A DNA stretch of 64,000 nucleotides, from the NCBI GenBank assembly GCA_011364965.1, contig RDOB01000004.1, positions 461,508 to 525,507 on the forward strand. The letters are read 5' to 3'. This DNA is from Candidatus Heimdallarchaeota archaeon (GTDB taxonomy: Archaea > Asgardarchaeota > Heimdallarchaeia > Hodarchaeales > Hodarchaeaceae). Positions 54,121 to 63,057 of the stretch are shown piece by piece (the stretch's first letter is position 1; every line of letters begins with the position of its first letter). The notes under the pieces were generated by a model. That model searched no databases and was not told the origin of the DNA. It worked only from the letters and a program-made list of their open reading frames with translations. Made by a program: the position numbers and the translations under genes.

Positions 54121-54798
54121 TTGCTAAAAAATGAAGAAGAAGTTCATCAAGAGGTTCCCTCAATCCAATTCAAGAAAGTACTGTATTGGATTGTAATTAT
54201 TTTAAGCGGGTATCTATTGTACTATCTCAGCCTGGGACTCTGGTCAGTAATTCATTATATAGTTAATTCTGGATTTCAACTTGAAGCTGTTTTTACAGGT
54301 CTAGTTTGGTTCCCAGCAGTAATCTTTGGGTGGATAATGATATCAAGTGGATGGTATATCTCCCCCACTTACTTTTCGTTGATCACGACTCTTTTATGGG
54401 AGATAGGTTGGTTTGGAGGGTTATGGCTTATATATCGTAAGAAGGAAAACCTTCCTGATGCAAAGTTAGCCATAGGTACTATTTTATTCTTTCTGAGTGC
54501 TATTATTGTAGTCGTTTTTGGAAAAGAGTTCTTTGGTTTATATACTTCATTCCTGATGCTTTTACACCTAGATCCGCTAATTTATACTGGGGCAGTGGAT
54601 AGAATAGGGTTTTACTGGCTTCTCCCGCTCTGGCTTCTGAGTTGGAGTTTTTTCTGGTTGAAGATATTTCCTCAATTCAACTCAGAGGAGAAATTACTCC
54701 ATAAAAAATCATTTCTTCTCTGGGTAGCATGGTTCCTTCTTCTTCACCTTATTTTATGGATATATACTATACCGTATTTCAACCTGAGCAGCTGGTAG
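54121..54798 (+). CDS. Six-helix membrane protein, family A (copy 3)
   Basis: The 225-residue close paralog of 21528 has the same TTG start (ribosome site AGGCGGGAT) and the same end (IPYFNLSSW). Helices, the PDAKLAIGT loop and WLLPLWLLSWSFFWLK are conserved. Its middle (FYTGAVDRIGFYWLL-like region) is closer to copy 1 at 7155 (GTVDRIGFYW) than to copy 2, so the copies may exchange sequence by gene conversion. It lies immediately right of the repeat A + 23S fragment, as copy 2 does of its decayed equivalent. Confidence 0.75.
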   Translation: MLKNEEEVHQEVPSIQFKKVLYWIVIILSGYLLYYLSLGLWSVIHYIVNSGFQLEAVFTGLVWFPAVIFGWIMISSGWYISPTYFSLITTLLWEIGWFGGLWLIYRKKENLPDAKLAIGTILFFLSAIIVVVFGKEFFGLYTSFLMLLHLDPLIYTGAVDRIGFYWLLPLWLLSWSFFWLKIFPQFNSEEKLLHKKSFLLWVAWFLLLHLILWIYTIPYFNLSSW

Positions 54799-54977
54799 AG
54801 TTCAAATTCATACCATTACGAATGTTATTGAGCAATATCACACATGAGGTCTTTTAGGCATGAAAAAGGTTCTCTATCGCCTTCATTTTGATTTCTGTTG
54901 ATAGAAAACTTTATATATTTGTTTTCTTAAGTATTTTGAATGAATTTGGGTGAACCCAAATCCCAGAGGGTTATAAA

Positions 54978-56714
54978 ATGGAAATAAAAAATCTCAAGAA
55001 CAAAACCAATATATTATCTCTCATATTGGCGTTTAGCTTATTTTATGGCAGTTTTGTCAATGAAACGGAAGTTACGGGAGATATAGAGCCGACAGAAAAG
55101 ATTGTGTTAATCGATGGAGCAAATGACCAAGCAAGTGGACTTTATCAAGAAATTTTAGCCTTGGAGATTTCATTCTCCCGATTGGTTATAAATGAGAAAA
55201 ACGATCTGCCTAAAATAGCACTGAAAACTGGAAGTATTGTAATTCTAATCTCTCATGGTACAGAAGAAGGACTTCTTGTAGGCAAAGATATTATTTATTG
55301 GAAGGATGATTTAGCGCTAAACCTAGCAAACTTTTCTCCTAGTTGTCTTTTTGTGGTTTCCTGTTATTCTTGGTATTTTGAAGACTATTTTCCATATGAA
55401 TACAGTTTATACACAGTTCCTTACAACATGGATGCCGGGATAGCAGCTTCCTGGACATTAATTAATTTATTAGAGGAGCAATATGTGAATAACAATATCG
55501 ATTGTTTTTCTAATGTACAGGATCTCCTCAAACATCAAGAATATCTTATGAACAAGAGTAATCAACGTTTTAAAGTAATCTCTCAGGATCCTAGAAAGTT
55601 TCTTCCTCTTAGCAATGAATTATCTACCGCTTACTCTCATCTTGATGATGTTCTTGGATCTGATTCTAATGGTTATCCCATAGACTATTGGGTATATGAT
55701 AATACTCAATACAAGGGATATAATCAATATGGAACTTATGTTGATGATGGGGTTTGGGAGAATGAAGGAAATAATGCTATAAATATCATTTGGTATAACT
55801 TCACGAGTGCAGAAGTTTATTACGGATTTGGAAAATTTCAATGGGTAGATGGATGGGGTCTAATACCTTCTCCTCCTTTTTGTAGTATTAATTATATGCG
55901 GGGTAGTTCAAGTTATATTGCTAATAATCATGATGTAGCAGCAATGACTCTCAATTATTATTGGCATTGTCGACTTTTTGATTTATCAGATGAAAATTTG
56001 AATATAATTGTAGGTCAATGTCACAAGTCTATTTTCACCATCGAATATCCTTATCATGCTTGGGGTTACTATGAGGAGGTAGAAGACTATCTAGTTGATA
56101 AATGGGATGGGTTGACCCATAATGGATGTGGATATACTGCATACGCAATCGAGACTTATCCTCAGACGTGGAGGCACAGAGGGGACACAAACCATCCCTC
56201 TCCACCTGATGGCGATTGGGATGCGTACGATTTTCAAGATGGAATCTGCGTATTTATCACGAAATTTGATATGAGCGCAGATAATGATGTGGATGATGAT
56301 GGATATTCGAATTTAGATGAACTTACTTCTTATAAAAGTGATCCATGGGATGCGTATGATAGATTTTGGGATGTTAAAGGCGTAGCCCCTCCTATTGCAT
56401 TTGGGACATACATTCAAGATTATATTGAATCTGGAGATGTTGATTGGTATAAGTTTAGTCAAGCTAGTGCAGATGAATTCACTTTATATGTAATGGTAGA
56501 AACTTACGCTACTATTGTTATCAGACTTTATTCGGGAACAGGACCAAGTTTAACTTTACGAAAAACCTGGACCAAAGCTCCCGGGACAGGTTTAATATAT
56601 TCTTGGGATCCTCAAAGCACAGGCTGGGGTAATAGTTACTTCGTGAAAATCACCTATTCTAGCGGGTCCTGGCAAGGGGAATATCAGACCAAGGTGACCT
56701 ATTCCGCTTCTTAG
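54978..56714 (+). CDS. Secreted protein, possible clan CD (caspase/gingipain-like) peptidase
   Basis: The 578-residue protein has a signal peptide (about 12-28). Residues 40-165 form an alpha/beta domain. SIVILISHGTEEG (His-Gly after a hydrophobic strand, about 94) and CLFVVSCYSW (Cys after the next strand, about 134) fit the catalytic His/Cys layout of clan CD peptidases (caspase, gingipain C25, CHAT). A middle region follows with conserved-looking CxxxxxxxYxxHAWGYY and GCGYTAYAI. DNDVDDDGYSNLDE (about 438) is a calcium-binding DxDxDG loop. The last ~100 residues resemble a PPC beta domain (DVDWYKFSQASADEFTLYV). Family assignment is inference; export and the modular layout are clear. Confidence 0.6.
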   Translation: MEIKNLKNKTNILSLILAFSLFYGSFVNETEVTGDIEPTEKIVLIDGANDQASGLYQEILALEISFSRLVINEKNDLPKIALKTGSIVILISHGTEEGLLVGKDIIYWKDDLALNLANFSPSCLFVVSCYSWYFEDYFPYEYSLYTVPYNMDAGIAASWTLINLLEEQYVNNNIDCFSNVQDLLKHQEYLMNKSNQRFKVISQDPRKFLPLSNELSTAYSHLDDVLGSDSNGYPIDYWVYDNTQYKGYNQYGTYVDDGVWENEGNNAINIIWYNFTSAEVYYGFGKFQWVDGWGLIPSPPFCSINYMRGSSSYIANNHDVAAMTLNYYWHCRLFDLSDENLNIIVGQCHKSIFTIEYPYHAWGYYEEVEDYLVDKWDGLTHNGCGYTAYAIETYPQTWRHRGDTNHPSPPDGDWDAYDFQDGICVFITKFDMSADNDVDDDGYSNLDELTSYKSDPWDAYDRFWDVKGVAPPIAFGTYIQDYIESGDVDWYKFSQASADEFTLYVMVETYATIVIRLYSGTGPSLTLRKTWTKAPGTGLIYSWDPQSTGWGNSYFVKITYSSGSWQGEYQTKVTYSAS

Positions 56715-56884
56715 CTGATTATTCATGCGAAAGATTTTCCTCTTCTTCCCTTTCTTTTTTTCCTTGATCAAAAAAGCAAATTTCGAGAAAAAAATAGCTT
56801 AAAACAGAGTGTCTTAACAAGAAGATACGCTTCACTTCCTTCATTTAGAGAAAAATAGAGGAAGGCGTGCAAAAGGTGTGAAAA

Positions 56885-57610
56885 TTGGTGTTTCAGCAGG
56901 AAATTGATTTACTCGTTGAAGAAACAAAGCAAATCGATCCCAAAACAATTATTTACCTAGCTGGATCTTATGCTCGTGGATCACCGAAAAGAAATTCAGA
57001 TATTGATCTCCTTATCATCCATGCTGAAATAGAACAGCTCAAAAAACGATTGTTTGAACTATTCAAAGATAATTATCCGATTTTTTGGAATAAATTGGAT
57101 ATAAAACTTTTTACAGAAAAGGGTTTGAGAAAAGCTACACAGACCGAATATTTCATGATTTATTGTAATATTACTTATGGTAAATGCTTAGTCGGAACTC
57201 CTCTAAAACTCAAATTGATACCCGAATTGATAATGCAGGAGATAAACACTTGGGAAGCCAAATTAAATGAGATAGATGACTACCTTGAAGCTCAAATTGA
57301 TTATGAGGCTTTAGCTGGCTTACTATTCGCAATAGGTAAACAACTAAGCTTTATCGAGACAGTTTTGACAGGAAAACGACAATCAATGAAAGACATTTTT
57401 CAGGCTGATACAAGAATGCTGGGACGGAGTTATGAAAAACGGTTAACAGCTAAAAAGCAATTTCAATCATCCTTTTCAGATGAAATAACCCTTAATCCTC
57501 GGGTCAGTAAAGCTGGCGATTTTACACGGTTGAAAGCGGTAAGCACCCAGTTACACTCCTACATTTCTGATCTAAGGAGAGATTTCGACCTCCAATGGCA
57601 ATATGAATGA
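56885..57610 (+). CDS. MNT-type nucleotidyltransferase with helical C domain
   Basis: The 241-residue protein starts TTG with AAGGTG upstream. IIYLAGSYARGSPKRNSDID and LLII (about 21-44) form the GSxARG...DxD nucleotidyltransferase motif, and a third acidic residue lies in LDIKLF (about 77). The C-terminal ~130 residues are helical and might act like the HEPN partner that most MNT proteins have as a separate protein (inference). MNT-HEPN pairs are toxin-antitoxin modules. Two dead relatives lie at 38146 and 41568. Gene complete. Confidence 0.78.
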   Translation: MVFQQEIDLLVEETKQIDPKTIIYLAGSYARGSPKRNSDIDLLIIHAEIEQLKKRLFELFKDNYPIFWNKLDIKLFTEKGLRKATQTEYFMIYCNITYGKCLVGTPLKLKLIPELIMQEINTWEAKLNEIDDYLEAQIDYEALAGLLFAIGKQLSFIETVLTGKRQSMKDIFQADTRMLGRSYEKRLTAKKQFQSSFSDEITLNPRVSKAGDFTRLKAVSTQLHSYISDLRRDFDLQWQYE

Positions 57611-57686
57611 GGAAAGCAAACCTAAACCTCGACAATTCTAACGAGTCCAGAAGACATAAAGACATACCAAAAAGGAATAAAGAATC

Positions 57687-57836
57687 CTCAACGCACGTAC
57701 AGACATCAAATCACGCGCCAAATTGTATGAATATCTCTCTTGCTGCTTCTATCGCTATCTCTCGAGGGATTTTCCCATAGAACTCAATTTCCCCACTATT
57801 TACTAAATAGTTACCCTCCTGCGGTTTAGGACAGCT
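57687..57836 (+). repeat. Repeat A, copy 17
   Basis: CTCAACGCACGTACAGACATC, CACGCGCCAAATTGTATGAA, TCTCTCGAGGGATTTTCCC, right stem CTATT/AATAG, right end CCTCCTGCGGTTTAGGACAG. The palindrome is lost. The family A leader remnant begins 30 bp to the right. Confidence 0.88.
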
Positions 57837-57867
57837 GCTATCATATACAAAGAATGTATTAATCCCA

Positions 57868-58203
57868 GTCAAATTCGAAAGAGAAATAAAAGGAATCAGC
57901 ATAAACACTCTGCTATTTGCACGGAAATACCTGATCAGTAAGGATTAAAGAGTATTATGTGGAATTTTCTAATAATAAACTCTATTTTGTACTTTAAATT
58001 CTAATTTAAAGTCCATTTAAAGTTTTAAGTGATCTAGTTAAATATTTTAATTGCATATTTTATTCCTTTTTTGAATCTTGCAAAGAATCACTAAATTGGT
58101 ATTTTACGTTCTTTTCTAAGAATTACATAGATGGTATATTTTATAAGGAATAAAATTTCATTAGGCTTCTTGATTTGTTAGTAACGTTTTAGGTGGGATA
58201 GAT
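57868..58203 (+). promoter_or_regulatory. Conserved 5' region of a dead family A gene
   Basis: About 335 bp match 6806-7154 almost end to end (TTAATCCCAGTCAAATTCG, TGATCAGTAAGGATTA, AGTTTTAAGTGATCTAG, TTTATAAGGA at 58140-58149, TTTTAGGTGGGATAG). The regulatory part outlived the gene it served. Confidence 0.65.
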
Positions 58204-58260
58204 TTGCTGAAAAATAAGGAAGGAGATCGCTAAAGCTTCTATTCGATCCAATTCCAAACA
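58204..58260 (+). pseudogene. Remnant of a family A membrane-protein gene
   Basis: TTG CTG AAA AAT AAG GAA begins like the intact copies; the tenth codon is TAA where others have CAA. After about 19 codons (CAATTCCAAACAG) homology ends. The 5' region with promoter and ribosome site is intact (57868-58203). Confidence 0.75.
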
Positions 58261-58335
58261 GAAAATGTGATCTTAGACTTGAATTTTTTTCATCAAAATT
58301 GAGAATCAAATATAAAAAAGAGTGAGGATGATCAA

Positions 58336-58632
58336 ATGGAGGATGAAATCACTCAAAACTGCGTCTATGAGAAACTATCAATTCTTCTAAGTGGTAAGAA
58401 TAGAAAAAGGGTATTCTTAGTATTAAATGGGAAAATTATGACAGCTAGTGAAATTGCAGAGGCAATTGGTGTAAAATTGCCTTCTATCTGTCGAACTCTA
58501 AAATTTCTTGTAGAAAAGAATATTCTTGAGTGTTTTATATCCAAACATGGAAATGTGAAGTTGTATAAAATTCCTAGTGAAAGCACTGTCCTAATGCAGT
58601 ATCTTATCCAGTCAAGCAACGGAACACAATAA
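58336..58632 (+). CDS. Winged-helix transcriptional regulator (ArsR/MarR-like)
   Basis: In 98 residues, KRVFLVLNGKIMTASEIAEA, then IGVKLPSICRTLKFLVEKNI and LYKIPSES form a helix-turn-helix with wing. The order (TASEIAEAIGVKLPSICRTLKFL) is that of ArsR/MarR-like one-domain repressors. It begins ATG at 58336 (GGATGATCAA upstream). It converges with the ABC operon (stop to stop about 25 bp), so it could control that operon or unknown genes. No metal-binding cysteines of classical ArsR are seen. Confidence 0.75.
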   Translation: MEDEITQNCVYEKLSILLSGKNRKRVFLVLNGKIMTASEIAEAIGVKLPSICRTLKFLVEKNILECFISKHGNVKLYKIPSESTVLMQYLIQSSNGTQ

Positions 58633-58657
58633 TCTATATTTGAATCTAAAACATTAC

Positions 58658-59347
58658 TTAACTAATCATCCGAAGGTTACCATATTCTAGAAGATACAGA
58701 TCAGCAGAACTCTGACTTAGATCTATTCGTGTTTCATGTGTAAAGATTACTAGGATGTGTTTTGTATCATTAATTAGTTGGGTCAATAGATTCCAAATTT
58801 CTGTTGCATTCTCAAAATCTAAACGTCCTGTAGGTTCATCTACAAGAGTGATCTGAGGATCAGTGATCAAAGCTCGAGCTATTGCTATTCGTTGTTTTTC
58901 TCCTCCCGATAACTCTTTAGGGAAATACCTTGATCTATTTGTTAGATTTATTGTCTCTAAAATAGTGCTAATTTTCTTTCGACGGGTCTTAAGATCCTTT
59001 ATCCCATGAATTAACAGCATGTGATCTAAATTTTCTTCAACCGTGAGGTTTTTGATTAAAGCAAAGTTCTGAAAAACAAATCCTATATATTTTCTTCGTA
59101 GAAGATACCTATCTTGAACGGACATATTTGAAAGACTTTGATCATTGAAATATATCTCACCTTGACTAGGAATATCAATTGCCCCTATAAGTGAAAGTAG
59201 AGTACTTTTACCGCTTCCAGAAGGCCCCACGATTATTATTTGATCCCCTTGCTTGATTTTAAGATTAATTCCATGGAGAGCATAGATTAGATTCCCTCCA
59301 GGGTTGAAAGTTTTTGATATATTTCTCAATTCTATTGTGTGAATCAT
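58658..59347 (-). CDS. ABC transporter ATP-binding protein (LolD/MacB type)
   Basis: The 229-residue protein has Walker A GPSGSGKST (about 40), Q-loop FVFQNFALI, signature LSGGEKQRIAIA (about 143), Walker B ITLVDEPTGRLD and switch His in IFTHET. It is a canonical single nucleotide-binding domain of the lipoprotein/FtsX-linked clade, third gene of an operon whose order is permease, long ATPase, this ATPase (gaps 1 and 7 bp). With one permease and two different ATPases, the transporter is probably a heteromeric ATPase pair. Confidence 0.93.
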   Translation of the reverse strand: MIHTIELRNISKTFNPGGNLIYALHGINLKIKQGDQIIIVGPSGSGKSTLLSLIGAIDIPSQGEIYFNDQSLSNMSVQDRYLLRRKYIGFVFQNFALIKNLTVEENLDHMLLIHGIKDLKTRRKKISTILETINLTNRSRYFPKELSGGEKQRIAIARALITDPQITLVDEPTGRLDFENATEIWNLLTQLINDTKHILVIFTHETRIDLSQSSADLYLLEYGNLRMIS

Positions 59348-59354
59348 TTCACTA

Positions 59355-60353
59355 TTATTCCTTATTACCCTTTAGAATTAGGGTGTTTTTAAGTGGTGAT
59401 TTTTGAGCTGTATAGTTTTCATAGGAAATTAGCTTACGTAAGCGTTTGGGAATCAAAAGCTTTCCATCAGGATTAAGATAACAAATATATTTTTTACGGT
59501 GACTTATCTCTTGTGTTTTGTACTCATTAAGTTCAATTAAGTCCTCTTTAATGTCCATTTGGACAAGATTTACGGATTTAAGGAATACATTAGGAGGGAG
59601 AGTAAGATGAGTTTTTTTATTTATAATAGTACATTTTTCACCTAAGCTATTCTTTTTATTTGGATTTATTGGAAAAATTAGTCCTTTCGTCAAATGATAA
59701 AATCGGTCTGCAAAATCGGCAATAAAAGGATTATGACTCGATATGAATATTGTCATCCGTGTAGCATCTTGAATCTTCTTCAATACTTCTAAAATCCGCC
59801 TTGTGGAAGTAAAATCTTGATCAGCGAAAGGTTCATCTAAAAATAGTATAGAAGGCTGCGCTGCAATTGCAATAGCTATTCCTAGCCGTTGTAATTCTCC
59901 TCCAGAAAGAAGTAAAGGGGGGATATTGTGTCTATGCGTTAGATTAAAGCTATTTAATAATTCATGAATTTTTCTCCTTTTTTGTGTTTGAGTTAGATCC
60001 AATCCTTTCAAGGGGATTAGGAGATTCCTAGAAATTGACCTAGAAAATATAATATTATCTGCTGGATACTGAAATACAATCCCAATTTGTTTGTACAAAC
60101 TTACTTTCTCATTCACAGTAAATTCTGTTACTTCCTTTTGATTGATCTTGTAACTTCCTGTTGTAATCTCTTTCTGAAGTGTTAAAATGTCTATTAACGT
60201 GGTTTTACCGCTTCCACTCGCACCATATAATATAATAGTTTCTCCAGAGTTAGAATTGATATCTAGGTCTATTCCCCGTAATACTAATGTTTTTATTCCT
60301 GAAGAGGTTTCCAAATAAATTTTTGAAACATCAGTACATTTAAACTCCAACAT
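59355..60353 (-). CDS. ABC transporter ATP-binding protein with C-terminal extension
   Basis: The protein has 332 residues from the ATG at 60353, taken because the upstream permease stops at 60355-60357; the frame is open up to 60431. Walker A LYGASGSGKTT (about 33), Q-loop IVFQYPADN, signature LSGGELQRLGIAIA (about 143), Walker B SILFLDEPFADQD, switch His in ISSHNP. About 110 residues follow the ATPase fold (TIINKKTHLTLPPNVFLKSV and more) and are not recognised; they could regulate the second ATPase or bind the permease. Cotranscribed with 58658 and 60355. Confidence 0.9.
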   Translation of the reverse strand: MLEFKCTDVSKIYLETSSGIKTLVLRGIDLDINSNSGETIILYGASGSGKTTLIDILTLQKEITTGSYKINQKEVTEFTVNEKVSLYKQIGIVFQYPADNIIFSRSISRNLLIPLKGLDLTQTQKRRKIHELLNSFNLTHRHNIPPLLLSGGELQRLGIAIAIAAQPSILFLDEPFADQDFTSTRRILEVLKKIQDATRMTIFISSHNPFIADFADRFYHLTKGLIFPINPNKKNSLGEKCTIINKKTHLTLPPNVFLKSVNLVQMDIKEDLIELNEYKTQEISHRKKYICYLNPDGKLLIPKRLRKLISYENYTAQKSPLKNTLILKGNKE

Positions 60354-60354
60354 A

Positions 60355-63057
60355 CTACATCTTCCTAATTTCGAGATATAAATTCTGGTTTCTATATATT
60401 CCAAGCTTAAAGGGAATACTAAGTAAAGCACCGAATAAAATTAGTCCTATTGATATTAAAAGACGGTTAAAAGGAATGTATATGGGAAAAGGACCAAGAT
60501 AATGATAAGTTGGATTTATGTATATAAGACAAATAGCGGCCAATATTCCACCGATTGAGCTATAAATGAGAGTTAGTAAAAGAAGGCAAAAACCAGTCAT
60601 TTCGAGAGTAAAATACTGAAAAGTCCTTTTTACCCCTAAGATTTGTTCTAGGGAAAGCTCTTTCTGCCTAGAACTCACCCAATAATAAAAAATCGAAATC
60701 AAACTCGCGATAGCAATTATTGCTATACTTAAAAGAAATGAAAAAACCTCTATTGCTATTATATCCAAAGATAGAAGATCCATTTCATCCTGATAGTATG
60801 CTAAATTATACCCCTGAAATTCTCTTACTGAAGATTCAAACAGTTGTTCATCTAGGAGAACTAAAGATCCATCCATCATATCTTCGACATAAGCAAAGGA
60901 AATTCTATCAAGGAACGCTCTGAGATCATTAATATTCATGACTAAATGTGCATTTGTGTACCATTTCTGGAAAGTACGAATTAATGAAAAATTAATTTGT
61001 TCCAAAGGTTGAGTTTCTGCGGTTACATATGTCAATGATAGAATTGAATCAGGTGATAGATTAACCAATGTTTCCTGATAAAAAACTCCATTAGGAACTG
61101 TTTTAAGAGTATTAATTGAACGATTATCTATCTTTTGGAATTGATAAGCAATGTCGAAGTATGTTTCTGGATCAATTCCAAGTATTCTGAAATATCCTTC
61201 TTTGAAATTTACTCTAACACTAAGAATTGGTGTAGATGCAGATATATGAAAAAAGTCCTTCACTTCTTCTGGTATAATAGGTGAGTCTATAAAACCTTCA
61301 GCTCCTGTTCTGATTAAGGCCCAATTTTCCTCATTTTGCATAATAGAATACTGGTATACAATAAGAGTTTGACTATATAGAAATAAAAAAGTTAGAATTT
61401 GTAGTAACCTAATATAGTGCTTCTTTTGGCGAATTAGTATTAAGAATTGATAGATTATCAACCCGTGTCTATGATAAGTAGCTTTGGGGAGCTGCTTAGA
61501 AATCCAAACAACAATTCGTTCTATTAGCAACATAAAACCTGAAAAAATACAAAAAAACCCAATAAAATTGATTATATAGAATGACTCAAACAAAAAATTT
61601 GTTTGAAAAAGATCTGGGAGTAAGTAATGTATACAATATTCTCCAAGAATGGCGAAAATCCCAATACTTACTAGTATAACGTCAAAATAACCAAGATATT
61701 CGTTTCGAAAAGATAAGAAGTCTTGTTGTATGAGAATTCTCTGCTTAAATGTTATTCTAAGCGATCGGAACAGCCCTATCCCTAAACACAGTGCTAAAGA
61801 AAGAAAAGCCACAGAAATTAAAAGACTAGGCGCAATACGGTAGTCATTGAGTGAAAAACTCAGTTGCGTCGATTCAATAAGGAGTTTGAACACCTCAAGG
61901 CTAATAATCCCTAATGAAAGTCCTAAAATTATTGAAAAAACCGAAGTGAAAATGTAATAAACGCTTTTTTGAAGAAGAACTTTGTTAGGATGAACTCCTC
62001 TAAGAACGAGTAATTTATTTTCTTTTTCTTTTGATTTTTCCTGCAATCCCACTAGAAAATCAGAAAATAGGATCGTTCCAGCAAGTACAGGCAATCCAAA
62101 TATTAAAAAAGTAGAAATAAATGCATTATATCCCTCGGTAGCTCTATTCAATGCATTGAGAATATCTAGACTAAAAAATATTGTATGAGTTACGGCAATC
62201 ATCCCTTTAAAATAGAAATCTGTTTGCTGTAATACGGTTTCTATATATATATTGACATTATTAAAGAATGGTTTCAAATTATTATAATTCAATAATGATT
62301 TATTGATCCATAGATGTCGAAAAATGACATAATTCACACGAGGAGGGTTTTGCAAGGAGTTGTACAAAGTGTGGAAAAAATCGACACTAGTAACAAGTAC
62401 TAGTCCCCCTCCATAGGAAGCATGCATGAAAAGATCCATAGGAAGATAAGATGGGAAACCGATTGTATAGTTTATATCCGTAGAAAAATCGAACTCCAAA
62501 ATACTGCTAATAGATAATTCCTTTTTACCCCATGTTTCCGCGTGGAATGGGATTGAAGCGAACACTTGAGTTCTGTCAGCGATTTGATATTCAGTATGAA
62601 GATAGGTATCTTTTCTGTCTCGAATTAATATTACTTCCGAATCATTTTGTGGTAATCTAGCCTGAAGTTCTGTCTTCAATCGATTCAATGTCTGCTGGTC
62701 TAACCCAATTAAGACACCTGGCCAATAATCTGATGAATTTGACCACGTATACGTACCATTAACAGTTATACCCGTATAAATTCCGCGTAATTCATGAGAC
62801 AAGTAGTTTGTTATCTCATCAGTTGGTAAAGATATGTTGTCTTGAATTAAATTATAATTATATGTTGTATTGGAATAATTTCCGCTTTCAATAGTGATTT
62901 GATACCTAATATCAGGATTCAATTCTTGAATGGATTCTAATTGATGCTGGACAAATTGAGGATAAACCCCCAGTACTAGGACATTCAATTGGAAGAGAAT
63001 AATGGTTATTAATGAGAAACCAATAACTACTCCAGATATTCCCTTTATTATTCGCAT
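60355..63057 (-). CDS. FtsX-type ABC permease
   Basis: In 900 residues, an N-terminal anchor (about 10-33) is followed by an extracellular domain (about 35-300) with several NxT/S sites. Three helices with a lysine/glutamate-rich loop (FLVGLQEKSKEKENKLLVLRG, about 335-355) match the FtsX motif after helix 2. A second set of helices (about 460-515), a further extracellular domain (about 570-760) and three last helices (about 770-890) follow. Like 3307 it has the duplicated FtsX layout, but sequence similarity is low. First gene of the operon; promoter AT-rich region around 63070-63110 includes TATATATATG. Confidence 0.88.
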   Translation of the reverse strand: MRIIKGISGVVIGFSLITIILFQLNVLVLGVYPQFVQHQLESIQELNPDIRYQITIESGNYSNTTYNYNLIQDNISLPTDEITNYLSHELRGIYTGITVNGTYTWSNSSDYWPGVLIGLDQQTLNRLKTELQARLPQNDSEVILIRDRKDTYLHTEYQIADRTQVFASIPFHAETWGKKELSISSILEFDFSTDINYTIGFPSYLPMDLFMHASYGGGLVLVTSVDFFHTLYNSLQNPPRVNYVIFRHLWINKSLLNYNNLKPFFNNVNIYIETVLQQTDFYFKGMIAVTHTIFFSLDILNALNRATEGYNAFISTFLIFGLPVLAGTILFSDFLVGLQEKSKEKENKLLVLRGVHPNKVLLQKSVYYIFTSVFSIILGLSLGIISLEVFKLLIESTQLSFSLNDYRIAPSLLISVAFLSLALCLGIGLFRSLRITFKQRILIQQDFLSFRNEYLGYFDVILVSIGIFAILGEYCIHYLLPDLFQTNFLFESFYIINFIGFFCIFSGFMLLIERIVVWISKQLPKATYHRHGLIIYQFLILIRQKKHYIRLLQILTFLFLYSQTLIVYQYSIMQNEENWALIRTGAEGFIDSPIIPEEVKDFFHISASTPILSVRVNFKEGYFRILGIDPETYFDIAYQFQKIDNRSINTLKTVPNGVFYQETLVNLSPDSILSLTYVTAETQPLEQINFSLIRTFQKWYTNAHLVMNINDLRAFLDRISFAYVEDMMDGSLVLLDEQLFESSVREFQGYNLAYYQDEMDLLSLDIIAIEVFSFLLSIAIIAIASLISIFYYWVSSRQKELSLEQILGVKRTFQYFTLEMTGFCLLLLTLIYSSIGGILAAICLIYINPTYHYLGPFPIYIPFNRLLISIGLILFGALLSIPFKLGIYRNQNLYLEIRKM

